NCBI GenBank assembly: GCA_034436755.1
Contig: DAOTVB010000015.1
Coordinates: forward strand, 1-64,000
DNA from: CAKZQX01 sp034436755
GTDB lineage: Bacteria > Chloroflexota > Chloroflexia > Chloroflexales > Chloroflexaceae
Direction of reading: 5' to 3'
DNA: 64,000 nt
Part shown: piece by piece, positions 1 through 8,044 of the stretch
Layout of the letters: every line of letters starts with the position of its first letter
How positions within the stretch are numbered: the stretch's first letter is position 1
Program-made: the position numbers and the translations under genes
The notes under the pieces: generated by a model
What the model saw: only the letters and a program-made list of their open reading frames with translations
Told to the model about the DNA's origin: nothing
Databases searched by the model: none

Positions 1-37
1 GCACACCGCCCCTGCACCGTCCGATAACGGTGAGTAG
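1..37 (+). pseudogene. 3' end of a DUF4351-like gene (partial, off left edge)
   Basis: The first bases encode HTAPAPSDNGE and a TAG stop at 35-37. This is the same C-terminus as the small gene ending at 365. About 75 bp here (1 to about 79) repeat almost exactly 328 bp downstream (329 to about 407). The fragment is therefore the tail of an upstream paralogue, or of the left copy of a tandem duplication. Whether the rest of that copy is intact cannot be seen. Confidence 0.5.
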
Positions 38-92
38 CCCGCAACGCTCACATTACCTGGTGCGATAGCATAAACATCCGTGAGGTTGGGAT

Positions 93-365
93 ATGATTGT
101 GCTGGAAGAGTCGCCCTGGTATCAGGAGATCATCAGAAGAGGGGAACAGCGAGGAGAGCACCGAGAGCGGGTGCGGACCCTGCTGCAGATTCTGGAGCAG
201 CGGTTTGGTGCTGTGTCACCTCTGGTAGTAGCTCAGCTTACATCTCTGGATATATCAACCCTGGATGATCTGGCACGCATAGCAATCACAACGGCATCGT
301 TGGACGAATTTATGCAGGCGGTAGCGCAGCACACCGCCCCTGCACCGTCTGATAACGGTGAGTAG
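93..365 (+). CDS. DUF4351-like C-terminal fragment of an Rpn/PD-(D/E)XK transposase-type protein
   Basis: This 90-aa protein has an acidic/basic helical N-terminus (EIIRRGEQRGEHRERVRTLL) followed by a short domain resembling DUF4351: a QRFG motif, then pairs of helices ending in TTASLDEFMQAV. In the families I know, this domain sits at the C-terminus of Rpn/YhgA-type nucleases and related proteins of about 250-300 aa. Here the nuclease part is absent, so this is probably a detached tail or a gene remnant, although it starts with its own ATG at 93. The 3' end lies inside a ~75-bp direct repeat whose other copy is at 1-79. The identification rests on pattern alone. Confidence 0.5.
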   Translation: MIVLEESPWYQEIIRRGEQRGEHRERVRTLLQILEQRFGAVSPLVVAQLTSLDISTLDDLARIAITTASLDEFMQAVAQHTAPAPSDNGE

Positions 366-403
366 CCCGCAACGCTCACATCACCTGGTGCGATGACATA
401 AGC

Positions 404-451
404 ATGACGCTCAAACAACTGGGCGCGATTGAAGACGACCAGGACGCATAG
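404..451 (+). pseudogene. Orphan C-terminal tail of a WD40 protein
   Basis: Frame 404-451 reads MTLKQLGAIEDDQDA followed by a stop. The WD40 protein ending at 3169 has the tail ETLKQLGAVEEE, so this short piece matches the conserved last residues of that family. No WD repeats precede it; the DUF4351-like gene does. It is best explained as a remnant left when another NACHT/NB-ARC-WD40 gene was deleted or recombined. It is too short to be a functional gene. Confidence 0.55.
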
Positions 452-467
452 CCAGGGAGAGCAGCCA

Positions 468-2033
468 ATGACCAGCCGGCGCGTACAGATCAAATACAGC
501 GCACTTGAACAGCAGTATGAAGCGCTGATGGAGCGGTTGAGCTTCCTCAAGACCGAGCAGGTCATCCAGAGCGACCCATCCATACGCTTCACGTTGCAGC
601 AGCAGATCGCCCAGTTGCAGCAGGAGTGCGACGCGCTGGAGCAGCAACTGGATGCGCTGGAACAACAGATCCAGGGTGGGGGTGCGGGCGCGGTTGCTGC
701 TCCCACATCGTCCGCCGTATCCGCGCCCGCTCCGACGGTCAGTACGGCACCTGCACGTCGGCACGACTGGGGCGAAGCGCCGGATGTCAGTAGTTTCTAC
801 GGGCGCGAACAGGAGCGGGCCACCCTGGCGCACTGGATCACCGGCGACCGCTGCCGGCTGATCTGCATCCTGGGCATCGGTGGCATGGGCAAGACGGCGC
901 CGGCAACGGTGGTGGCGCAGCAGTGCCAGGACGACTTCTCTCACCTGGTCTGGCGCTCGCTGCGCAATGCCCCGCGCCTGGATGACCTGCTGGCCCACTG
1001 GATCGTCTTTCTCTCCGACCAGCAGCAGACCGACCTGCCCGACACGACGGCAGAGCGCATCACGCTGCTGATGGACTATCTCAAACGGCAACGCTGCCTG
1101 CTGATCCTCGATAATCTGGAGACGATCCTGCGCGGTGGGCAGACCGCCGGAGCCTACCGCGCGGGTTACGAAGACTACGGTGAGTTGATCCGGTGCGTGG
1201 GGCCACGCCGCCAGGTGCGGAAACAGGTCGTGCGGCATGGTTACGAAGACTACGGTGAGTTGATCCGGTGCGTGGGGGAACAGGCACACCCGAGCCTGCT
1301 GCTCCTGACCAGCCGCGAAATCCCCGACGGCTACGAGCGCTTCGATGGGCGGGTGGCGCGGACGCTACCGCTGGCCGGGGTGAGCCGCAGCGAGGGACAG
1401 GTCATCCTGCAGGACAAGGCGCTGGCGGGGAGCGAGAGCGATTGGGGTGTGCTGGTGGAGCGGTACTCCGGCAACCCGCTGGCGCTCAAGCTGACCTCGG
1501 AGTTTATCCGCGAGGCGTACGGCGGCGCAATTGCCGACTTCCTGAAAGAGGGCGCGGCCATCCTGGGCGAGGTGCGCAACGTGCTGGATCAACAGTTCGG
1601 GCGACTATCGGCGTTTGAGCAGGAGTTGATCTACTGGCTGGCAATCGAGCGTGAGCCGGTCGCCACCGACGATCTGCGCGAGACGCTGCTGGTGCCCCAG
1701 TCGCGGCGCGTGGTGGTCGAGGCGGTGGTCAACCTTCGAAGACGCTCGCTGATTGAACGCAGCGAAGCCGGGCTGACCCTGCAAAACGTGGTGATGGAGT
1801 ATGTCACCGAGCGGCTGATCGAGGCGGTGTGCGACGAGATCACCAGCGGGTCGATCCGCCTGCTCAACAGCCATGCGCTGATGAAAGCCCAGGCGAAGGA
1901 GTATGTCCGCACCAGCCAGGTCCGCCTCATCCTGGACGAGGTGCTGACCCGGCTGGAACAGCGGTTGGGCAGTCGTGAGGCGGTGATAGCGCGCCTGACC
2001 GAAGTGCTGGCGCAGTTGCGGGATGCGGGATGA
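468..2033 (+). CDS. STAND (NB-ARC/NACHT-type) ATPase lacking its sensor repeats
   Basis: 521-aa protein. Residues 1-65 are a Gln/Glu-rich coiled coil, followed by a Pro/Ala linker. A P-loop GIGGMGKT lies at about residues 136-143 and a Walker B LLILDNLE at about 210. A sensor-like LLLTSRE and a winged-helix-type region follow. In Chloroflexota and cyanobacteria this layout is normally fused to C-terminal WD40 repeats and acts as a signal-transduction NTPase, often in conflict systems; here it stops after QLRDAG. The start at 468 is chosen because AGGGAG precedes it by about 8 nt. A 25-residue insertion (see repeat 1164-1277) duplicates GYEDYGELIRCVG between Walker B and the sensor motif. The residue after GKTA is Pro instead of the usual Leu. 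The downstream WD40 gene (2405) looks like its missing half. Confidence 0.75.
   Translation: MTSRRVQIKYSALEQQYEALMERLSFLKTEQVIQSDPSIRFTLQQQIAQLQQECDALEQQLDALEQQIQGGGAGAVAAPTSSAVSAPAPTVSTAPARRHDWGEAPDVSSFYGREQERATLAHWITGDRCRLICILGIGGMGKTAPATVVAQQCQDDFSHLVWRSLRNAPRLDDLLAHWIVFLSDQQQTDLPDTTAERITLLMDYLKRQRCLLILDNLETILRGGQTAGAYRAGYEDYGELIRCVGPRRQVRKQVVRHGYEDYGELIRCVGEQAHPSLLLLTSREIPDGYERFDGRVARTLPLAGVSRSEGQVILQDKALAGSESDWGVLVERYSGNPLALKLTSEFIREAYGGAIADFLKEGAAILGEVRNVLDQQFGRLSAFEQELIYWLAIEREPVATDDLRETLLVPQSRRVVVEAVVNLRRRSLIERSEAGLTLQNVVMEYVTERLIEAVCDEITSGSIRLLNSHALMKAQAKEYVRTSQVRLILDEVLTRLEQRLGSREAVIARLTEVLAQLRDAG
1164..1277. repeat. In-frame 75-bp duplication inside the STAND ATPase
   Basis: A ~39-bp segment at 1164-1202 is repeated at 1239-1277, an offset of exactly 75 bp. 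This keeps the frame and repeats the peptide GYEDYGELIRCVG. The 36 bp between the copies encode PRRQVRKQVVRH, a basic stretch not expected at this position of the ATPase fold. Confidence 0.85.
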
Positions 2034-2404
2034 AGGATGTAAGAATGAAACGGTTTGCCGCGACCGCCCATCCCCCGCATTCGTTTATTCGTGGTTCCAT
2101 TCCGGGACGGCACCGGCACATCGGCACCGCCGCCATTCGTCTATTCGTGCATTTGTGGTTTCATTCGTGTATTCGTGGTTCCATCCTTGGACGGCACCGG
2201 CACATCGGCACCGCCAGCATTCGTGTATTCGTGCATTCGTGGTCCCATTCGGGGACGGTCTCTCTCCGCCGGCATTCGTGTATTCGTGGTTCCATTCGGG
2301 GACGGCATCGGCACATCGGAACCACCGCCATTCGTGTATTCGTGGTTCTATTCGTGGTCGGCCCCACCCGTTCCAGGCAATAAGATAACCCAGGAGGCAA
2401 CCCT
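2034..2404. repeat. Minisatellite between the STAND ATPase and the WD40 gene
   Basis: About five degenerate units run from 2078 to about 2362. Each carries ATTCGTGTATTCGTGGTTCC-type sequence followed by GGGACGGCACCGGCACATCG. All three forward frames are open for long stretches, but the translations are repetitive and share no family features, so I treat it as non-coding. The last ~40 bp supply an AGGAGG ribosome site for the gene at 2405. The array sits where the ATPase and WD40 halves of this protein family are usually joined. Confidence 0.8.
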
Positions 2405-3169
2405 ATGACACCCAAACCGGGCTACGCAGCCGGCAATATCCTGAACATGCTGGTCCATCTCGACGCGGACCTGACCGGGTATGATTTTTCGGGGCTGGCG
2501 GTGTGGCAGGCATGGTTGCAGGGGGTTGAGGTGCGGGATGTGGATTTTACAGGTGCGAATTTACAGAGTTCGATATTTAATGAAACTTTTGGTCGGGTAT
2601 TTCGAATAAATTACAGTTCCGATGGTAAATTTCCGGCAATGGTTGCTGGAGATCAAGAAGTACGGGTGTGGCATGTCGATGATCTCACTTTGTTTCGCAA
2701 ACTTGATATCCAGGCAACCACAGTCACCTTCGGTTACGGTGGAAATGTACTTTTTACTGGTGGTTTTGATACACAGGTACACATGTGGGATACCCGGACT
2801 GGACAACACATAAGAGCATTAGAAGGACATACGAGTAACGTATGTGCTCTAGATTTTAACAGTATTGGAAACATCTTGATTAGCAGTGGTAACAAAACAG
2901 TTCTATTGTGGAATATTACCACAGGAAAGAACCGAACGATCGAATTGCCTGATGTGGTTTCATCGATTGCGGTTAGTCCAGATGGTCATATGCTCGCTAG
3001 TGGCAGCATCGACGGCACCATCAAACTCTGGTACATCCACACCGGCGAGTGTATTCGCACCCTGCGCCCACCGCGCCCCTACGAAGGCATGAACATCACC
3101 GGCGCAACTGGCCTCACCGCCGCCCAACGCGAGACGCTCAAACAGTTGGGCGCAGTGGAAGAGGAATAA
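2405..3169 (+). CDS. Short WD40-repeat protein with pentapeptide-like linker (detached STAND sensor half)
   Basis: 254 aa. Residues 1-55 (PGYAAGNILNML, LTGYDFSGLAVWQ, VDFTGANLQ) match the pentapeptide-like linker that normally joins a STAND ATPase to WD40 repeats. About four WD repeats follow (…VRVW, VHMWD, VLLWN, IKLW), fewer than the seven of a closed propeller. The conserved family tail GLTAAQRETLKQLGAVEEE ends the protein. AGGAGG precedes the ATG, so it can be translated alone. Bases from about 2555 to 3000 are clearly AT-richer than the flanks and neighbouring genes, as if the middle WD repeats came from another source by recombination while the ends stayed native. It probably acts, if at all, together with the ATPase at 468-2033. 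Confidence 0.75.
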   Translation: MTPKPGYAAGNILNMLVHLDADLTGYDFSGLAVWQAWLQGVEVRDVDFTGANLQSSIFNETFGRVFRINYSSDGKFPAMVAGDQEVRVWHVDDLTLFRKLDIQATTVTFGYGGNVLFTGGFDTQVHMWDTRTGQHIRALEGHTSNVCALDFNSIGNILISSGNKTVLLWNITTGKNRTIELPDVVSSIAVSPDGHMLASGSIDGTIKLWYIHTGECIRTLRPPRPYEGMNITGATGLTAAQRETLKQLGAVEEE

Positions 3170-3748
3170 CGTATCATCGATATACGAAAGAATTGCGTCG
3201 CAGCAGGAGTTGCCGAATAGCAGAGATCGTCGTGCCGCCTTCCGGCGGTCGTACTCCACAACCTGCCGGAAGACGGCACGACCGCAGGAAGGGCGGGCGG
3301 CCGCAGCACGGTGCATCGAATGCACCCTACGGCTTCGTACCTGGGAACGGGCAGCGGCCGCAGCACGGTGCATCGGAATGCACCCTACGGCCTTGTACCT
3401 GGGAACGGGCAGCGGCCGCAGCACGGTGCATCGAATGCACCCTACTGGGAACGGGCAGCGGCCGCAGCACGGTGCATCGAATGCACCCTACGGCCTTGTA
3501 CCTGGGAACGGGCAGCGGCCGCAGCACGGTGCATCGAATGCATCCTACGGCTTTGTACCTGGGAACGGGCAGCGGCCGCAGCACGGTGCATCGAATGCAC
3601 CCTACGGCTTTGTACCTGGGAACGGGCAGCGGCCGCAGCACGGTGCATCGAATGCACCCTACGGCTTTGTACCTGGGAACGGACGGCGGACGCGCAAAAG
3701 CGCGTCCCTACCACAAAAACCTGTCCCCTGTCCCCTGTCCCCTTGATC
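3170..3748. repeat. 57-bp tandem array with palindromic core
   Basis: Seven units begin at 3303, 3360, 3418, 3464, 3521, 3578 and 3635. The period is 57 bp; one unit has a 1-bp insertion and one an 11-bp deletion. Each unit contains the dyad GGTGCAT-N3-ATGCACC and a GCGGCCGC palindrome. The array is followed by an 8-bp hairpin at 3688-3707 (GGACGCGC, AAAA loop) and a short CCTGTCC-type tandem repeat at about 3720-3742. Long open frames cross the array on both strands only because the period is divisible by three. Nothing coding is supported between 3170 and 3748. Confidence 0.9.
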
Positions 3749-5170
3749 TTACTCTACCGGCACCCACTTGACATCGTCAAACCAGATGGCATGCTGTGCC
3801 CCCGGAGCAGTATTGGTCAACTGCACCGAGCCGGCGTCGCCCTGGGCGAAGGGGAAGCGCCCCAGATGCACCCACCCTGTCTGCCCGGCCTGGTTGACGA
3901 CGACAACACTGCTGCCGTCGCGGTGCTGCACGCGGTAGCGCGCCTGCGTGGTGATCGGGTAGCGGTTGGCGCAGGTCGGGACATGCACAAACAGATCATA
4001 GGTTGCCGCGGCGGTCAGCGTTGGCTGCCAGCGCGCGGTATGCTTGCTCTGGCGCGGGTCGGGTATGGTTGGCGCCCAGAAGGCATGCCCGCCTGCGCCA
4101 CAGCCGTTCGGGCCATGATGCCAGAGCGCCTGGCTCAGGTGAAATGCCGGCCCTTCATTGTCCACGACGACTTCGGTGGCGGGGGGTGGCGGCGGCTCGG
4201 CCTGGGGATCGCGCCCCAGCCAGAGGAAGGTAACATCGACCACGGCACGGTCGCCATTGATCCCCAACTCATCCCACCAGACCCCATCACCAACATCGAT
4301 AGCGGTGGGAAAGCGCACATAGCCCTTCTCCGCATAGCCCCCGTTATGCTTATCAAAGAAGGCCGCATGATCCTGGGGCCAGCCCCGGCGCAGTTCGGGA
4401 AAGCGCTCGCGTTGCCATGACCAGTAGTCATCGCGGGTGTTCCAGGGGCCGACATCCCAGACGGGAGCAACAGCGCTGCGCCCGTTGTAGGTGATGCGTA
4501 CCTGGTACTCATACCCATTTCGACTTGAGAGGGAATTCCACGAGGGCAGCGACACAAAATGATCGCGCGGGCGAATGATATGCCCGTTGGCCGTTCGCCC
4601 CCCGACCATGCCCATGCGGGTGGCATGCACCTGGAATGTCGGCGCGACTTCGTCGGCCATGGCCTGGTAGCGGGCCGGTCCTGCCACCGGCTTCAGTTGG
4701 ACCGAACGCACAACCGGACTGGCGGTGGTGCTGCCAAGCAAAATGGCACGGTATTGCGCCATGTGACCGGCCTGTTGCAGGTTGACCGTGGCTCCGTTTG
4801 CCAGATCAGTTTCCCAGGCCGTCCAGCGCTGCCCGTCGCTACTCGTTCGCACAGCAATCCGCACCGCGCTACCGGCGGGCACCGTGGCATCATAGCTGAC
4901 CTGCAGGTCGAACGTTGGGGCGGGAAACGTCTGTACCGGGGAGATGTAGAACCCATACCGGCTGAAGGACGACTCAACTGCCGGTGGGGGCGGTGCAGTA
5001 GCCGGCAGTTCCAACGAACCATCCGCCGCGATCTGCACTCCATCGTGCACCCCAGCGGAGGAGGCTTGCGCCGACGTGGGCGCAGAAGAGGCTACATACT
5101 GCGCACTCAGCGCCACCCAGATGGTGGCGAGCAAGCAGCGCATCCAGCAAGAATGCAGTGTCGTACGCAT
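3749..5170 (-). CDS. Secreted protein with double-psi-barrel-like region and C-terminal golvesin-type domain
   Basis: 473 aa. The N-terminus is a basic stretch plus hydrophobic segment (LLATIWVALSAQYVASS), consistent with a signal peptide. A beta-rich sandwich follows (about 60-160). A central region with VAPVWDVGPWN resembles the 3D/RlpA-type double-psi beta barrel. The last ~130 residues (VDNEGPAFHLS … YDLFVHVPTC … VHLGRFPF) resemble golvesin C-terminal/Xly-type binding domains. Likely role: an extracellular cell-wall- or polysaccharide-associated protein. No catalytic residues can be assigned with confidence. The start is ATG 5170, with AGGAGG about 13 nt upstream. It stands alone between two repeat regions. 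Confidence 0.65.
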   Translation of the reverse strand: MRTTLHSCWMRCLLATIWVALSAQYVASSAPTSAQASSAGVHDGVQIAADGSLELPATAPPPPAVESSFSRYGFYISPVQTFPAPTFDLQVSYDATVPAGSAVRIAVRTSSDGQRWTAWETDLANGATVNLQQAGHMAQYRAILLGSTTASPVVRSVQLKPVAGPARYQAMADEVAPTFQVHATRMGMVGGRTANGHIIRPRDHFVSLPSWNSLSSRNGYEYQVRITYNGRSAVAPVWDVGPWNTRDDYWSWQRERFPELRRGWPQDHAAFFDKHNGGYAEKGYVRFPTAIDVGDGVWWDELGINGDRAVVDVTFLWLGRDPQAEPPPPPATEVVVDNEGPAFHLSQALWHHGPNGCGAGGHAFWAPTIPDPRQSKHTARWQPTLTAAATYDLFVHVPTCANRYPITTQARYRVQHRDGSSVVVVNQAGQTGWVHLGRFPFAQGDAGSVQLTNTAPGAQHAIWFDDVKWVPVE

Positions 5171-5375
5171 AGGTCACGTGACCTCCTGTGCTACAAACAT
5201 GGTAGACATGGGTTGCTCCGTGGCAACGGCGGGTATTATACCACACTATCTGAAAAAAAAGTGAGAATTGGCTGAAAATGACCTGAAACATTCAACATAT
5301 GCACATATGAGCATATATCGAAAAGACGAGCGTCTATGGTACGCGGCATAGTTACAGCGGAGTTCAGTTATTGAC

Positions 5376-5570
5376 AGGAGTTACGCGGTTGCCATGCAAA
5401 CCGGGCGTTTCATCCAGAGAACGGCAGAATCGCCTGCGGCAGCATGGTACGCTTTTTGTCTTTTGCACAAAAAAATTCACTGAGTGAATTTTTTTGTGCA
5501 AAAGATCTGGTTTCTTTCGCCCTGCCGGAGACGAAATGCTCTGCCGGATCAGTGACCGCGTAAGTCGTGT
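5376..5570. mobile_element. MITE-like palindromic element, copy A
   Basis: The ends are AGGAGTTACGCGGT (left) and ACCGCGTAAGTCGTGT (right), imperfect terminal inverted repeats. The interior carries GCCTGCGGCAGCATGGTAC and a perfect 21-bp inverted repeat around a single base at 5461-5503, with T-runs that could also act as a bidirectional terminator. No coding capacity. Confidence 0.75.
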
Positions 5571-5577
5571 TATTGAC

Positions 5578-5769
5578 AGGAGTTACGCGGTGGGCGTTCA
5601 AACCGGACGTTCCACCCGATGGAACCCCGATTCGCTTGCGGCAGCATGGTACGCTTTTTGTCTTTTGCACAAAATTTTACACAGAGTGTGAAATTTTGTG
5701 CAAAAGAATGGAATCTTCCGCCCTGTCGGAGGCGATATTCCCTTCCGGGTCAGTGACCACGTAACTCCT
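5578..5769. mobile_element. MITE-like palindromic element, copy B
   Basis: Directly follows copy A and shares its interior (GCATGGTACGCTTTTTG). Termini are AGGAGTTACGCGG and CCACGTAACTCCT. The central hairpin is at about 5662-5705 with TTTTGCACAAAATTT arms. Confidence 0.75.
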
Positions 5770-5832
5770 TGTGTAAAAGGCTGCCTCCGATCCCGGCAGG
5801 TAGGTTAACGAATCGTTCCTGTCGTGTTATTG

Positions 5833-5963
5833 ACACACGTTACCCGGTAACTGATCAAAACCGGCGTTTCACCGGATGAAACACAACCAGCGCCTGCGGC
5901 AGCATGGCAACTTCCTGCCGCAGGCGCGCAGCACCCACTCCTGTAGGACCACGTAACGTGTGC
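5833..5963. mobile_element. MITE-like palindromic element, short copy C
   Basis: Termini are ACACACGTTACCCGG and CCACGTAACGTGTG. It has the GCCTGCGGCAGCATGG interior but lacks the long central hairpin; instead GCCTGCGGCAG and CTGCCGCAGGC form the stem. TATTGACA lies on both sides, possibly a target duplication. Confidence 0.65.
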
Positions 5964-6271
5964 TATTGACAGTTCGATAATCGTATGGTATCCATGCTCT
6001 GGCAGCATACCACACATATCGTTCATTCCTGTTTTCGCTGGCAGCAGTGGCGTCTGCCGGCAACCCTGATTGTTGCGTGGCGGAGACTGGGGAACACCAA
6101 CCGGCGGCTGCCCGTCTGGCGTGCAGGAGTTCTCCCTGAAGCAACGCCCCGTCGGGAGTAGATTGGTGCATGCTTCCATCTGGGCGCGGAAATGTACATG
6201 AAAAGGCGCATGCGCTGAATCTTTGTCCGCATGTGTTTTTTTATGCCTTATCATCGAAGAGGTAGTCCGGT

Positions 6272-8044
6272 ATGGCTGATAAATCGCTAAGTAGAGTTGC
6301 GGCAAATCTGGATAACACGACATGGGATCATAAGTGGGGATTTGCCGATACCAAAATGCTGATTAAAGAAGATCGATCAGTATTTATGACCGGTAATCGC
6401 TATGCGCTGTCGGGTTTTGATATGCCGGAACTTTTACCGTTTATTGAAAAAACCCTGGGCATTACGATCGATCTGCACGATATTAAAGCGGAACGCCCGG
6501 AAAAACCCGTTCCGCCGCCAATCAAACATGAGCGGTTCTGCCGGGCCCTTGCGCGGGTCTTCCCCGAGTCACACTATACCTTCGATCCCCGTGAGCGGCT
6601 CCTGCATAGCCACGGCCAGACGACCGCCGAGGAGGTCTACAAGGTGCTCTACTCGCGCCTGGAGCGCGTGGCGGATATGGTCTTTTTCTGTGAGTCGCAG
6701 GATGATGCGGTCAAACTAGTTGCGCTGGCACGCGAGCATAATGTCTGCCTGGTGCCCTACGGTGGCGGAACCAGCGTCAGTTGTGCGCTGAAGCTGCCGG
6801 TCAATGAGCGACGCATGATTGTCTCGATTGATATGCGCCGGATGAATAAAATCGAGTGGATTGACCGGGAGAATTTTCGCGCCTGCGTGCAGGCCGGCAT
6901 CACCGGCAGCGATCTGGAGGCGCAACTGGAACGCGAGGGCTTTACCAGCGGCCATGAGCCCGACAGCCTGGAGCTATCGACCCTGGGTGGCTGGGTGGCT
7001 ACCAATGCCAGCGGCATGAAGAAGAATCGCTACGGCAATATCGAAGATATTGTCGAGAATGTAACCATGATTACCCCGCAGGGCATCGTGGAACAGGTTG
7101 ATGCGATGCCCCGCCTGGCGATGGGCATACAGCCGCAGCAACTGCTCTTCGGCAGTGAAGGCACGCTGGGACTGATTACCAAAGCGGTGATTAAAATCCA
7201 CAAACTGCCCCAGACCAAGAAGTATGGCTCAATTGTCTTCCCCAACTTCAAGCGGGGCGTCGATTGCCTCTACGAACTGCGGCGCGCCAATATTATCCCG
7301 GCCAGTATTCGCCTGCTGGACAATATCCAGTTCCGCTTTGGCATGGTGCTCAAGCCGCGGCCTACTTCAAAAGATGCGTTGATCTCAAAGCTGCAGAAAT
7401 TTTACCTCTCCTCGGTGAAACATTTTGACTTCAACGAAATGGTTGGCGCAACTATTGTGATGGAGGGCACAGCGGAAGAGGTCGCCTACCAGGAGAAGAA
7501 TATTTACCGCATTGCAAAGAAGTATGGCGGGCTTCCCGGCGGCGAGCATAACGGCAAACGCGGGTATATGCTGACCTACGCAATTGCCTATATTCGTGAT
7601 TTTCTGGCGGCGTACCATATCACCGGCGAGACTTACGAAACCACCGTCCCCTGGAACAAAATCCACGAGGTGTGCGACGCGGTCGCGCAACGCGGCCGGG
7701 AGTTGCACGAGGCGTACGGTCTGCCCGGACGACCCTACATTTCACCACGGGTGACGCAGTTGTACCATACCGGCGTCTGTATCTACTTTACCCATGGGTT
7801 CTCCACGCAGGGCGTTGCGGCCCCCGACGAGATCCTGAGCAAGATTGATCATACCCTGCGCGAAACGATTATGGAGCATGGTGGCTCGATTTCGCATCAC
7901 CATGGGGTAGGCAAGCTGCGCAAAGATTTTCTGTCGAAGACGATCTCTCCGGCGAGTATCTGTCTGCTGCAAGATGTGAAGAGGGTGAGCGATCCGCAGA
8001 ATATCTTTGGTATTCGTAACAATGTGTTTGCGGACGGGGAATAG
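6272..8044 (+). CDS. agps: Alkyldihydroxyacetonephosphate synthase-like FAD enzyme
   Basis: 590 aa, close to the family's length. An N-terminal helical segment precedes a VAO-type FAD-binding domain with PYGGGTSVS at about residue 164. Next comes the AGPS-specific block GHEPDSLELSTLGGW … ASGMKKNRYGNIEDI, and near the C-terminus GGSISHHHGVGKLRK with a His triplet at about 542-544. These are the motifs of eukaryotic and myxobacterial alkylglycerone-phosphate synthase, which replaces the acyl group of acyl-DHAP with a fatty alcohol in ether-lipid synthesis. A different FAD-linked oxidase/dehydrogenase is the alternative, but the motif match is specific. The ATG is preceded by GAGG. No plasmalogen or acyl-DHAP gene is adjacent, so the pathway is inferred. 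Confidence 0.75.
   Translation: MADKSLSRVAANLDNTTWDHKWGFADTKMLIKEDRSVFMTGNRYALSGFDMPELLPFIEKTLGITIDLHDIKAERPEKPVPPPIKHERFCRALARVFPESHYTFDPRERLLHSHGQTTAEEVYKVLYSRLERVADMVFFCESQDDAVKLVALAREHNVCLVPYGGGTSVSCALKLPVNERRMIVSIDMRRMNKIEWIDRENFRACVQAGITGSDLEAQLEREGFTSGHEPDSLELSTLGGWVATNASGMKKNRYGNIEDIVENVTMITPQGIVEQVDAMPRLAMGIQPQQLLFGSEGTLGLITKAVIKIHKLPQTKKYGSIVFPNFKRGVDCLYELRRANIIPASIRLLDNIQFRFGMVLKPRPTSKDALISKLQKFYLSSVKHFDFNEMVGATIVMEGTAEEVAYQEKNIYRIAKKYGGLPGGEHNGKRGYMLTYAIAYIRDFLAAYHITGETYETTVPWNKIHEVCDAVAQRGRELHEAYGLPGRPYISPRVTQLYHTGVCIYFTHGFSTQGVAAPDEILSKIDHTLRETIMEHGGSISHHHGVGKLRKDFLSKTISPASICLLQDVKRVSDPQNIFGIRNNVFADGE

Larger units (their letters stand above)
1..407. repeat. Long-spaced direct repeat (~75 bp, offset 328 bp)
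   Basis: Bases 1 to about 79 and 329 to about 407 match with only a few substitutions. They include the end of a coding frame and about 40 bp of downstream spacer. The arrangement indicates a tandem duplication of the DUF4351-like segment. Confidence 0.75.
5171..6271. other. 1.1-kb gene-free region filled by palindromic elements
   Basis: No convincing gene. It holds three copies of the MITE-like family (5376-5570, 5578-5769, 5833-5963), with TTATTGACA-like sequence at each boundary. The rest is AT-rich promoter-like sequence upstream of the gene on the left (5230-5340) and about 300 bp with no recognisable feature before the flavoenzyme gene. Confidence 0.7.

Noticed and set aside
429..467. 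Upstream in-frame ATG for the STAND ATPase
   Set aside because: It overlaps the orphan WD40 tail and lacks a ribosome site; ATG 468 has one.
3303..3691. Array considered as CRISPR
   Set aside because: Units are contiguous and identical; no unique spacers between repeats and no cas genes in the window.
3049..3771. Overlapping plus-strand frames through the 57-bp array
   Set aside because: Repetitive translations in all frames; no start or ribosome site of note and no domain.
3311..4420. A 369-codon open frame on the plus strand across the 57-bp array and antisense to the golvesin-type gene
   Set aside because: The first half is translated repeat (period divisible by three), the second half is the opposite strand of a well-supported secreted-protein gene.
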